Shown piece after piece: positions 1 through 8,158 of a stretch of DNA of 32,450 bases; within the stretch, counting starts at the first letter, position 1; the number at the start of each line of letters is the position of its first letter. The stretch is taken from NCBI GenBank assembly GCA_001184395.1, contig LFLF01000032.1:1-32450 (forward strand), given 5' to 3'. The notes under the pieces are model-generated. The model was not told the origin of the DNA, ran no database searches, and saw nothing but the letters and a program-made list of their open reading frames with translations. Source of the DNA: Candidatus Paraburkholderia calva. Lineage in GTDB: Bacteria; Pseudomonadota; Gammaproteobacteria; Burkholderiales; Burkholderiaceae. Position numbers and translations under genes: made by a program.

Positions 1-74
1 CGTCGCGTGCGTTTGCGGCAAGTCTCGAACCCCGCACCTTGATCCGCGGCCATCGCCAGCGTCTGCTGCTTCAT
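1..74 (-). mobile_element. IS5-type transposase, N-terminal end (partial at window edge)
   Basis: Read on the minus strand from the ATG at 74-72, the frame begins MKQQTLAMAADQ and continues with FETCRKRTRR-like residues before leaving the window. This opening closely resembles IS5-group DDE transposases common in Burkholderiaceae; the recognition is from memory. A purine-rich AAGGAAAAAGG lies upstream as a possible ribosome site. The IS end should lie roughly between 85 and 130, next to the channel-gene remnant that starts at 128, and a CTAG sits at 126-129. Whether the element is complete cannot be seen here. Confidence 0.6.
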
Positions 75-127
75 CGTCGTTTGCCTTTTTCCTTGCACGT
101 GCGCTCTATAACACCTGACAAGCACTA

Positions 128-1036
128 GTGGTGGACTTAATCAGCGTTGCCCTAGGTGTGCTCAACAATCCGCAAAAACGTGCGCAGGTTGCCGATACCT
201 TGCGCGCGCTCGCCGCGCCTACGAGCACCACGCAAGCAGCGTTGGCCGCCACGGGCGCGTCGAGTGCGCGCCGGCATCGGAGGCATCCAGCGTGCTGGCC
301 AAATCGCTGACGGCCAACGGGCTCGCGTCGCAGGTGTCGCGTCAGGCGGACAACTGGATGGTCAAGTTCGGCCGCGATCTGCGTGCGTCGATCGCGGCAT
401 TGCTCAACGGGCGCTCGGTCACGCAATGGTGGCACGACCGCGTCGCGACGCCTGAAGCGCGCGCGATCTTCCAGCATGTGTTCTGGGCCGTGTTCGTATC
501 GCTGGCGCCGGCGTTTCTGCTCGAGTATCTTTGCTCGCGTTTTCTGCGCAAGCCGCGCGCGAAGAGCGCGGCGCGCGGCATCGCCGATGCCGAAGTGGAC
601 GATCCTGGTCTGGTCCACGACGAAAAAGCCGCCGTGCATGCCGAGCAGGCCGCCGCGCGTCACTGGACACTGCTGCAACGCCTGCCCAATGCGTTGCTGT
701 ATATCCCTGCTGAAGTTCGTGCCGCTCGGCGTGTTCATCGGCATGGCGACCGTGCTGATGTCGATCGTCATGAAAAACAGCACGACCGAATCGCGGGTGG
801 CGAGCGCAATCATCGACGTGTATCTGATTTGCCGCGCGATCAACATCATGAGCGGCTTCTTTCTCGCGCCGCACGCGAAGGGACTGCGCCTGCTGCAGAT
901 GCGCGACGAGTACGCCGGCTACACGTTCCGGCGGCTGCGCAACATCGTGGTGACGGCGGGTATCGGTATTGCCATCGCCAACGGCTTCGAGCCGCTCGGC
1001 TTGTCGGATGCGGTGCGCATCGCCATTCTCAAGATC
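128..1036 (+). pseudogene. MscS-type mechanosensitive channel, N-terminal half, frameshifted
   Basis: Three frames read together look like the long N-terminal part of a large MscS-family channel. The first has an ALGVLNNPQKRAQVADTLRA segment. The second (from about 292) has NGLASQVSRQADNWMVKFGR, then RATPEARAIFQHVFWAVFVS and a hydrophobic helix AFLLEYLCSRF. The third (from about 705) has KFVPLGVFIGMATVLMS and SAIIDVYLICRAINIMSGFF, two membrane helices. Such proteins release osmolytes on hypo-osmotic shock in the inner membrane. Frame changes fall near 285 and 705. The pore-lining TM3 and the cytoplasmic beta/alpha vestibule that define MscS are absent, because the frame passes into a purine nucleoside permease near 1031-1050. 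The IS5 end at 1-74 lies just upstream. The family call rests on remembered similarity and is moderately sure; non-functionality is nearly certain. Confidence 0.6.
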
Positions 1037-1932
1037 ATGACGCTCGATATTCGGCCCCGAAGGTTAGGTCTGGCTCGACAACCTCGGTCCGTGGCGCGCG
1101 ATCAAGGTGCCTGGCCTCTCGCCCGACTATCCCGAAGTGCATTGCAATCGCGACGATGTCTGCGTGCTCACGACCGGCATGGGTTACACCAACGCCGCCG
1201 CCTCGCTGATGGCGCTTATGTTCTCGGACCGCTTCGATCTGCGTCGCACGTATTTCCCGCACGTATTTCCTTGTTTGCGGGCATCGCCGGTATCGATCCG
1301 GCGCAGGGCACGCTCGGGTCGGCTGCATGGGCGAAGTATATGGTGGACTTCGGCATTCAGTGGGAGCTCGACGCACGCGAGAAGCCCGCCGACTGGCCGA
1401 GCGGTTTCACGGGCATCAACACGAAGGGGCCGACCGAAAAACCGCCGCTGGACTATCGCACTGAAGTCTTTGCGCTCAATGCAACGCTCGCGGACGCCCA
1501 GGTGGCGCGCGCCAAATTCAACTATGCGCCGGCCAACAAGCCGCCGAGCGTGATCCAGTGCGACACGCTGGCGGGCGATACCTGGTGGTCGGGCAAGTAC
1601 AACGGCGAGCGGGCGCGCGACTGGACCAAGCTGCTGACCGACGGGAGGGCGTTTATTGCACGACGCAGCAGGAAGACAATGCGATCTACGAGGCGCTTAA
1701 GCGCGCAGCGAGCACGCGCCGGGTGGATCTGTCGCGGATCGCGGTGTTATGCGCAGGTTTGGATTTCGATCGTCCGTACGAAGGGAAGACCGCATCGGAC
1801 AATCTTCTGAACTATTCGGCGCAAGGCGGTTTCGCGCCCGCGATTCAGAATTTGTATCTGACCGGCAATCCATTGGTGAAAGAGATCGTTACACATTGGG
1901 GCGTATGGCGGAAAGGCATTCCTCAACGTTAA
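1037..1932 (+). pseudogene. Purine nucleoside permease (NUP family), broken
   Basis: The pieces spell most of a NUP-family purine nucleoside permease: IKVPGLSPDYPEVHC, VCVLTTGMGYTNAAASLMAL, FAGIAGIDPAQGTLGSAAW, MVDFGIQWELDAREKP, GINTKGPTEKPPLDYRTEVF, CDTLAGDTWWSGKYNGERA and a C-terminus ending GVWRKGIPQR. Homologues are periplasmic or secreted and act on purine nucleosides. Damage: the expected PEGQVW motif reads PEG-stop-VW (TAG at 1065-1067, consistent with CAG to TAG). The reading frame changes just upstream of that stop, near 1260 and near 1650. About 20 codons seem missing after ATLADA, near 1498. The usual signal peptide is replaced by the channel remnant upstream. The natural TAA is at 1930-1932, followed by a terminator hairpin. 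Identity is confident. Confidence 0.8.
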
Positions 1933-1992
1933 CTTAAGCCGAAATATTTTTTCATTGTTCAGATGTAGCTCAGTAGTAGTACAAATTACACT

Positions 1993-2034
1993 AAATGCCG
2001 CACATCGGTAAAACTGATGGTACGGCATTTTTTC
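1993..2034 (+). terminator. Rho-independent terminator after the permease remnant
   Basis: AAATGCCG (1993-2000) pairs with CGGCATTT (2023-2030), with further imperfect pairing inside, and the right arm runs into a T-run (2028-2033). The position about 60 bp past the permease stop fits termination of that gene and insulation of flhDC. Confidence 0.75.
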
Positions 2035-2266
2035 GATATTTACCCTATCGGACTCGTCTCGAAAATGCATTGGTAAGACGTCAACCGTTCCTGCCAACCC
2101 CGTTATTAGGGGCATCAGGCAAATAATCCTACAAAAAATCTGCCTGTCACATTAAGCGCTGTTAGCTTTTATCCGCCCAAACCCCGTCAGTTTCTACCAG
2201 TTTTACTGCATAGTAAAAATTACCTATACCAAGTGTTGTTTGCAACAAAATATTATTGAGATGGTC

Positions 2267-2295
2267 TTGCAATCGTTTGAGACTGTTCTTAGAAT
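2267..2295 (+). promoter_or_regulatory. Candidate sigma-70 promoter for flhDC
   Basis: TTGCAA (2267-2272), a spacer of exactly 17 nt, then TAGAAT (2290-2295). This is the best-matched sigma-70-like pair in the flhD upstream region, about 145 nt before the flhD ATG. Confidence 0.5.
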
Positions 2296-2440
2296 CCGTT
2301 TCACAGTACCTGTTACAAGATGTAACTCGCTGATACAAACGTTAAAGCATGGCATGCCAGGACAACGATCCCGGTGAGGCAAAAAAAAGATAGCGGCATA
2401 AGCCGACAAGAAATTCGGGGATTTACTGGAAGTTGCAACC

Positions 2441-2758
2441 ATGAATGGTCGCGAAACGCTTGAATCGATCCGGGAAATCAACTTGTCGTACATCATGCTC
2501 GCCCAGCGTCTGCTGCGCGAGGACCGCGCCATCGGCATGTTCCGGCTCGGTCTATCGAAGGAACTCGCGGATCTGCTGTCCGGGCTCACGCTCGCGCAAA
2601 TAGTGAAGCTGGCTTTGTCCGACAACCTACTCTGCGCATTTCGCTTCAACGATCACTCGATGCTGTCGGCCCTGACGCAACCCGCGAAGAACGCGGACAT
2701 CGCGCCGACGCACGCCGCAATCCTGCTGGCTGGCCAGCCAGCTAAACAGTTCGCGTAA
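2441..2758 (+). CDS. flhD: Flagellar transcriptional regulator FlhD
   Basis: Intact 105-residue frame, a little shorter than typical beta-proteobacterial FlhD and close to the core length. FlhD and FlhC form a ring-shaped FlhD4C2 complex that recruits RNA polymerase to class II flagellar promoters; FlhD alone can affect cell division and metabolism in enterics. The signature is the conserved run EINLSYIMLAQRLLREDRA (residues 13-31), followed by IGMFRLGLSKELADLLSGLT and LAQIVKLALSDNLLCAFRF, and a C-terminal HAAILLAGQP helix. The ATG at 2441 is chosen because GGAAG lies at suitable spacing (2428-2432) and the conserved region begins right after it. flhC follows 28 bp later in the same operon. 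This is one of few undamaged genes in the window, so selection probably maintains it. Confidence 0.95.
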   Translation: MNGRETLESIREINLSYIMLAQRLLREDRAIGMFRLGLSKELADLLSGLTLAQIVKLALSDNLLCAFRFNDHSMLSALTQPAKNADIAPTHAAILLAGQPAKQFA

Positions 2759-2786
2759 ATCCCCTCAGAGAGACGGAGAGCGAGCC

Positions 2787-3458
2787 ATGCTGAAAAAGAG
2801 CCTCACCGAAGACGCCCAGGAAGTGTTCCGCGCCATCGCGCTGATCGAACTCGGCGCGCGCATGCAAGTGCTCGAGAGCGAACTCACGCTCTCCCGTGAC
2901 CGCATGATCCGTCTCTATCGCGAAGTGAAGGGCATGTCGCCGCCCAAGGGCATGCTGCCGTTCTCCGCGGACTGGTACATGACGTGGCTGCCGAACATCC
3001 ACGCATCGCTTTTCTACAATACCTATTCGTTCCTGAAGAACGAGGCCGGCTGCTTGCATCTCGACGCGCTGACCAAGGGATATCGCCTGTATCTCGAGCA
3101 CTGCAGCCACAGCGGCTCCGAAGCCGTGCTCGATCTGACGCGGGCCTGGACGCTCGTGCGCTTCTTCGACGCCGGCATGCTGCAGATGACCTCCTGCTGC
3201 CGCTGCACTGGAAAGTTCGTCGCACACAAGCACGATTTGCAGAACAACGTAGTGTGCGGGGCCTGCCAGCCGCCGTCACGCGCGGGGAAGACCAAAAAAG
3301 CGGCGGCCGCCCGACAGGGCATTCAAGAAACCGCGCTGAAGGTTGTATCCATCAAGAACGAAGTGTCCGACGAGCAGGAAGATCTGAACGAAGTGGCACT
3401 CACCAACGTTGCGACTTTGCAGCCGCAACGGCCAGGCCTGGTCGCACAGGCTGCTTAG
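2787..3458 (+). CDS. flhC: Flagellar transcriptional regulator FlhC
   Basis: Intact 223-residue frame with CGGAGAG (2774-2780) ahead of the ATG. FlhC is the zinc-binding, DNA-contacting partner in FlhD4C2. Family landmarks are LIELGARMQVLESELTLSR near the start, REVKGMSPPKGMLPFSADWY, and SLFYNTYSFL. The zinc cysteines are in CCRCTGKFVAH and VCGACQPPSR (about residues 137-160), giving two C-x2-C pairs. After the zinc region a tail of roughly 60 residues, lysine-rich at first, extends past the usual end of E. coli FlhC (192 aa); such tails vary in Burkholderiaceae. motA/motB, often found downstream in this family, are absent. A nested inverted repeat begins at the stop codon, and a terminator lies at 3602-3630. 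Confidence 0.95.
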   Translation: MLKKSLTEDAQEVFRAIALIELGARMQVLESELTLSRDRMIRLYREVKGMSPPKGMLPFSADWYMTWLPNIHASLFYNTYSFLKNEAGCLHLDALTKGYRLYLEHCSHSGSEAVLDLTRAWTLVRFFDAGMLQMTSCCRCTGKFVAHKHDLQNNVVCGACQPPSRAGKTKKAAAARQGIQETALKVVSIKNEVSDEQEDLNEVALTNVATLQPQRPGLVAQAA

Positions 3459-3550
3459 CGGTAGCGGCGCTGCTCGTCCGCCGGGGACCATCCGACCGAA
3501 CGTCTGGAACGTCCGGCCCGGATGGTGGATGAACGACTCGCCGCTACCGC
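3458..3550 (+). repeat. Nested inverted repeat after flhC (structured RNA or terminator)
   Basis: GCGGTAGCGGCG (3458-3469) is perfectly complementary to CGCCGCTACCGC (3539-3550). Inside, ACCATCCG (3487-3494) is complementary to CGGATGGT (3519-3526), and the apical part carries two GAACGTC copies (near 3498 and 3507). The outer right arm is followed by CTTTCCTTTT. The left arm starts on the last base of the flhC stop codon. The pairing is seen directly; a role in 3'-end protection, termination or as a separate RNA is inference. Confidence 0.6.
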
Positions 3551-3601
3551 CTTTCCTTTTCGCGTTTTGAATTTTTTGATCTTAATACCGGATTCCGCCG
3601 A

Positions 3602-3630
3602 GGACGCCTGTTACAGGCGCCCTTTGTTTT
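3602..3630 (+). terminator. Rho-independent terminator downstream of flhDC
   Basis: A tight hairpin CGCCTG-TTA-CAGGCG (3605-3619), extendable by flanking G/C pairs, is followed by CCCTTTGTTTTT. This is the clearest stop for the flhDC transcript. Confidence 0.75.
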
Positions 3631-3664
3631 TGGCGCGGCCAGTAAATTTGGCGCGGCCAGTAAA
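3629..3664 (+). repeat. Perfect 18-bp tandem duplication
   Basis: TTTGGCGCGGCCAGTAAA occurs twice head to tail (3629-3646 and 3647-3664), directly after the flhDC terminator T-run and before the DNA polymerase II remnant. The absence of mismatches implies a recent duplication or strong conservation. Confidence 0.9.
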
Positions 3665-3709
3665 ATGCTTCGATTGCACGCGTGATCGAAGGAAATCGAA
3701 GGAATCGGT

Positions 3710-4722
3710 TTGTCTCGGATACAACAGGGGTTTTTGCTGACGCGGCACTGGTGCGACACGGCGGACGGCGTCGAGGTCGAGTTCTGGCTCGCCACTGATG
3801 ACGGCCCCCGAAAAATCCGCATCGCCTTACAAACGCCGGTTGCCTTTATCCGCGCCGAGGATCGCACGAAAGCGGAATTGCTCGTCGCCGGTGTGCGCGG
3901 CGCCGAGTTGCGCGAATTGCCGCTGAAGGATTCCCGGCACAAGCCGGTGCTCGGGTCTATTGCCCGCAATATTGCGCACTGCTTGCGCTCGAAAAGTCGC
4001 TGCGCACAGCCGGCGTGAATGTCTTCGGAGCGGATATTCGTCCGCACGAACGGTATCTGATGGAGCGATTCATCACCGCGCCCGTTTCCTTCTCGTGCGA
4101 AAGCCACGCGCAGACGGGAGCCGGCATCGCGAGCGAATTGAAACCCGCGCCGTCTTATCGGCCGAAGCTAAAACTCGTTTCGCTCGATATTGAAACGAGC
4201 GTTCGCGGCGAGCTTTATTCGACGCGCTGGAAGGCTGGGGCGCACGCAGGTATATATGCTTATGTTCGGGCCGCCCAACGGCGACGCGACGCTGGCCGCG
4301 GCTCACGATTTTTCGCTCGAGTATTGCGAAACCCGCGCCGACATGTTGCGTCGATTCAATGCCTGGATGGCGCGCCATGATCCGGACGCGATCATCGGCT
4401 GGAATGTCATTCAGTTCGACCTGCACGTGCTGCAAAAGCACGCCGACGACTACGGCGTGCCACTCGCGATAGGACGAGGCGGTGCCGTCGTCGAATGGCA
4501 CGAGCACAGCATGAAGCGCAATCACTTCTTCGTCTCGGTGGCGGGTCGGCTGGTGATCGACGTTATCGAAGCCTTGCGCTCGGCGACGTGGAATTTTCCG
4601 TCCTTCAGCCTCGAGTACGTCGCGCAATCGCTACTGGGCGAGGGCAAGGCGATCGACAATCCGTACGTGCGCATGGACGAAATCGAGCGGCGCTTTCAGG
4701 AAGACAAGCCCGCGCTCGCTAG
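3710..4722 (+). pseudogene. polB: DNA polymerase II (PolB), N-terminal and exonuclease part only
   Basis: Spliced across frames, the sequence follows the first 300 or so residues of the roughly 780-residue family-B DNA polymerase II, a damage-inducible translesion and proofreading polymerase. Visible pieces are GFLLTRHWCDTADGVEVEFW, DDGPRKIRIALQTPVAFI, GVNVFGADIRPHERYLMERF, LVSLDIETSVRGELYS (Exo I, catalytic D and E), DPDAIIGWNVIQFDLHVLQK (Exo II), SFSLEYVAQSLLGEGKAIDN and RRFQEDKPALA. Frame changes lie near 3950 and 4200-4240. The frame stops after PALAS at 4718-4743 where it meets the tail of a convergent LysR gene. All polymerase-palm motifs are missing, so no polymerase can be made. The true start is uncertain, near 3700. 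Confidence 0.85.
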
Positions 4723-5522
4723 CACTTGTTGCGTCAACGGATGATGCCATCTGCGCCTCGACACAATGGCGTGCACCTCCTCCTTGACATCAGGCGAGCG
4801 GCCGAGCCACCGCAGGCCGTGCAACAGCGGCGCATCGCTCGCGCCGAACTCCGCGAGGGGAAACACGCCCAGCCTGCGCGCCGAATACGGCCATCAGCGC
4901 GCTATCCTCGAATTCTCCAACGATATGGGGCATCAGGCCCTGCGTTTCGATCCACCGGTCCAACCGCGCGCGCAGCGATGAATGCCCGGTCGGCAACAGC
5001 ATCGGAAGCGCGTCCAGACTGCGCGGAAAGTTGTCGACCGCGCTCTTGCGCACCAGCGACGCGGGTCCATACCAATCCACCGGCGACGCAATCAGTCGCT
5101 CACTCGACAGCCGCAGATTCTGGTTATGAGGCGCGTGCTGGCTAGCCAGCACGAGGTCCAGCCGATGCAACGCGAGTTCACCGAGCAGTTCGTCGGTCTC
5201 GCCCTCGTGACAGAGCAAACGCAGGACAATCCCACGGCGAGGCGCGCCAGCGTGCCGCTCGCGGCCTCGCGCACCTCGTCCTGTATCAATATTGTCCGAT
5301 TTGGAAAATTTCTTCGGCGCGCGCGAATGCGGCTTGTCCGGCTTCGGTCATGGTCACGCCCCGGCCTTCCGGCTTCAGCAATTGATGCCCGAGCGATTTC
5401 TCCAACTCACGCACTTGCGCGCTGATGGTCTGCACGGCCATGTCAAGACGCTCGGCCGCGCGTGCGAAGCCGCCTTCCTTCACAACCACCCAGAAATAGT
5501 GCAGATGACGATAGTTGAGCAT
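4722..5522 (-). pseudogene. NhaR-like LysR-family regulator, broken
   Basis: From the ATG at 5522 the protein begins MLNYRHLHYFWVVVKEGGFA, then RAAERLDMAVQTISAQVREL, a typical NhaR-like winged-helix domain. The frame breaks near 5286 (GQY-stop). A second frame gives IQDEVREAASGTLARLAVGL. After a jump of about 25 codons a third gives RLLCHEGETDELLGELALHR, PVDWYGPASLVRK, PMLLPTGHSSLRARLD and VGEFEDSALMAVFG. Another break near 4870 leads to VKEEVHAIVSRRR and HPLTQQVL at the end. NhaR homologues activate sodium/proton antiporter or stress genes. The tail abuts the polB remnant at about 4721 and reads on into it in antisense. A LysR-type dyad lies upstream at 5563-5579. Confidence 0.8.
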
Positions 5523-5562
5523 GCCGCTGTCCTATGGATCGAGCAGGTGATCCACTGTGAGA

Positions 5563-5579
5563 GTTCGAAAAAATCGAAC
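5563..5579. promoter_or_regulatory. Putative LysR-type operator between nhaR-like and terC-like remnants
   Basis: GTTCGA-AAAAA-TCGAAC is a perfect dyad (arms 5563-5568 and 5574-5579) containing a T-N11-A core. It lies 40 bp upstream of the LysR start and about 85 bp before the divergent TerC-family remnant, the usual place for an autoregulatory LysR site. Binding is inferred. Confidence 0.5.
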
Positions 5580-5662
5580 CTTTAGTTCAATTATCGCTCG
5601 TTTTTTCCGGACCGTGATTTTAGCGATGATCGAAGCCTCGCCAGACGTCCCGAACCCCACTC

Positions 5663-6379
5663 ATAGAATATCTGCTTACACTTGCCGCCGATCCCGCAGT
5701 CTGGGCCGCCCTCGTTACCCATCATCGTGATGGAGGTCGTGCTCGGCATCGACAATCTTGTATTCATATCGATCATCAGCAATAAGCTGCCCGTGGCGCA
5801 ACGTGCGCGCGCAGCGTATCGGCATCATGCTCGCGCTGGTGATGTGCCTCGCGCTGCTCGGCACCGTCGCGTGGATCGGCTCACGCAGCCGGTCTTCGAA
5901 GTCTTCGGGCATGCGTTCTCGTGGCGGGACATGATTCTGCTCGCGGGCGATCTCTTCCTGGTGTGGAAGGCGACCAAGGAGATGTACCATCACGTCAACA
6001 AAGGCGCGGACGATGACCATGCCGCGTCGGGCATGGGCACGCTCAGGCAGCATCCGCGATCGGTCAGATTCTGCTGCTCGATCTGGTCTTCTCGGTCGAT
6101 AGCATCATCACTGCGGTTGGCATGACCGAGCATCTGCCGATCATGTTCATTGCCGTCATCGTCGCCATCGCCACCATGCTGTTCGCGGCGTAACCGCTGT
6201 CGCGCTTCATCGAACGCAACCCGATGGTCGTGACGCTCGCGTTGAGCTTCCTGCTAGTGATCGCGATGACGCTGATCGCGGAAGGCTTCGGCACGCACGT
6301 ACCAAATGGCTACGTCTATGCCGCGATGGGCTTCGCGGGTTTCGTCGAAGGGTTGAACCTGCTCGCGCGCCAGGCGTGA
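5663..6379 (+). pseudogene. TerC-family integral membrane protein, broken, start codon lost
   Basis: The fragments rebuild a TerC/YkoY-type membrane protein: [95 protein letters not shown] and [20 protein letters not shown]. The GIDN and FSVDS motifs with membrane-embedded aspartates mark the family, which is linked to manganese or tellurite handling. Damage: where homologues have ATG before EYLL the codon is ATA (5663-5665). There is one extra base near 5720, frame changes near 5880 and 6055, and a TAA at 6191-6193 where homologues have a glutamine. The natural TGA is at 6377-6379. Identity is confident and function lost. Confidence 0.85.
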
Positions 6380-6717
6380 GCGAAGCGTGAAACGCGCAAG
6401 CGCATGCAGCCGCCGGTGAAACAGCTTGCGAGTTGAAAGAGGTACGCCGCGCATGAACGTTCGTCATCGCTAGACAACGCGAAGCGATGACGAACCAGGC
6501 GCTTCAGGCGGGCGAATGCGGACTTTATGCTGTCCATGCTCCCTTCGAACGAGTACGGATGCGATGAACCAGGCTTTTCAATCGGCGGCATGTGTATCCC
6601 GTTCGCTGGGCCGCATGGGCTCATCCGCAAAGGTATCAGTCGTGCATCGTCGCGATGTTTCGCATGCGACGGGCGCGTTCTTACGCGTGCCGTTCATCGC
6701 CGGGAGAGGGAGCTTGC
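6380..6717. other. Gap between TerC and subtilase remnants, with a 13-bp inverted repeat
   Basis: No credible gene is seen on either strand; minus-strand frames here resemble nothing known to me. The notable element is GTTCGTCATCGCT (6459-6471), perfectly complementary to AGCGATGACGAAC (6483-6495) across an 11-nt loop and without a T-run. It may be a bidirectional 3' hairpin of the TerC gene or the trace of a lost insertion. AGGGAGC just before 6718 is the likely ribosome site of the next gene. Confidence 0.55.
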
Positions 6718-8150
6718 ATGAGCCCGCCCGCCGATGTGCGCCATGAGGCGCTCTGGACCATTCATGAAGCGGGCATCGTCGATACAATGCTGCTGTCGAC
6801 CCGTATCTGGTGTGGGCGGAGGCCACGCACTACAGGGAATTCGGCGGCGCAATCGATGGACGAATGCCCATCGCGATCGAGCACAGGGCGGCCAGACCGC
6901 GCAATCGTTCGCCCGGCTGATCGAAAGCCGTAGTTGGCAAGACGGGATCTGGATGTCCGCGTTGTATCGCGACCCGCCTGCTGCGCTTGCCGCCACACGC
7001 TTCTGCACCGCCCAGGTCACGCGCCGTTTTTTCGCGCACATCGGTGCGGAGCTGGCCGGCATGATTGAACCCTTCACGCTTGCGGCGCCTCTCGTCACCG
7101 ACAAACGACGGCTCTTGCGGCCCGACCATGTCGCCATTACCCCAGCACCGCGACGCCACGATATCGGCAAAGTCATCGTGGGCGTATGCGATGACGACAT
7201 CGCGTTTGCGTACCGCCGGTTCTTCGAGGATGCCTCCGGCACGCGCACGCGCTTTCAGTCGTTCTGGAATCAGGACGATGGCGCGAACACGGCGGCAGGC
7301 CTCGGCTACGGTAGCGAACTGCTCAAACTGCAGATGGACGCGCTCCTCGAACGTGCGCAGCGCATGGAGCGGGCTTTGGAGGAAGAGGGCGTGTATCGCA
7401 TCGCGGACTATGCGGGGCTCGAAAGACAGGTAACCCAACGCACGACGACGAGCATCCGCATCAGTCGCCCTTGCCGCTGATCGGCGTGCAGTTCGGCAAC
7501 GCGCGCGGCGCTTTGCGCGACACGGCTGGTTTGCGGCTCGACGTACAAGCGCTCGATGCGATCCGCTATATCGTCAAGCGCACGCAGGACACATGCGATA
7601 CGCGTTCTCACGCGCTGGTCAATTGACGTATGGACAGCTATCGGGACCACGCGATGGCAGTTCGCTGATCGAAAGCGCACTCGACGAACTGATGGATACC
7701 GGCGCATGCTCGATCGTGATGCCCTTGGGCAACCGGCATCTGTCACGCTGTCATGGCGCCGTGACCATCGCAGAGAAACACCGCTGCGTTGGCGCGTGCC
7801 GCAGGACCACGATACCCCGAGCTTCGTCGAAATCTGGTTCCCGGCCAATGCGCCGGCGCCGCAGGTGGGGCGTGTGTATTGCGCCGCCCGACGGCACTTC
7901 GAGGGTGTGGATTCGTCACGGCGAACACGCTACCTATTCGAGCGATGGTGACACGCTCTGCACCGTGGTGCATCGAGGCCGTGGCGCGCGCGGTGACGGC
8001 CACATGATCCTGATCGTGCGCGCGCCCTGCGCCACGCGAGCGTCATCGCGACGGGGCGCAGCGTCCGGTGACTGGTTCATCCACCTGAGAAACCGAGGCA
8101 CGGTCAAGGCGAACGCGGTCTACTATTGCGCGCGGCATGCGAGCCTGTGC
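6718..8150 (+). pseudogene. S8-family (subtilisin-like) serine peptidase, broken and C-terminally truncated
   Basis: Fragments in three frames join to SPPADVRHEALWTIHEAG, VWAEATHYREFGGAIDGRMP, GGQTAQSFARLIESRSWQDG, then KVIVGVCDDDIAFAYRRFFE, which aligns with the catalytic-Asp box of subtilases (usually a GVIDDGIAFAH-like motif). TRFQSFWNQDDGAN, PLPLIGVQFGNARGALRDTA, DVQALDAIRYIVKRT, LTYGQLSGPRDGSSLIESAL, SFVEIWFPANAPAPQV and ASGDWFIHLRNRGTVKAN follow. The expected HGTHV-type His box should lie between QVTQRT and HQSPLPL (about 7435-7465) and appears deleted. No GTS-M-A-P Ser box is recognisable. At least six frame changes are needed. The product resembles uncharacterised Burkholderiaceae S8 peptidases recalled from memory. 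The 3' end meets the convergent antiporter remnant. Confidence 0.65.
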
Positions 8151-8158
8151 CGAGTGAC

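Larger units (their letters stand above)
1940..2440 (+). promoter_or_regulatory. AT-rich flhDC upstream region
   Basis: This 500-bp gap holds the permease terminator (1993-2034), a small CCCC/GGGG hairpin near 2098-2111 and the long AT-rich leader of flhDC. No credible gene is seen on either strand. The best sigma-70 candidate is listed separately at 2267-2295. A leader of about 140 nt would give room for post-transcriptional control, as known for flhDC in enterics; here that is inference. Confidence 0.6.

Noticed and set aside
1970-1993. GATGTAGCTCAGTAGTAGTAC resembles a tRNA D-arm
   Set aside because: No acceptor pairing, anticodon arm or T-loop (GGTTCGA) follows; the next element is a terminator hairpin.
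2224-2649. Long minus-strand frame opposite flhD and its leader
   Set aside because: It is antisense to the well-conserved flhD and crosses its promoter; composition is not protein-like.
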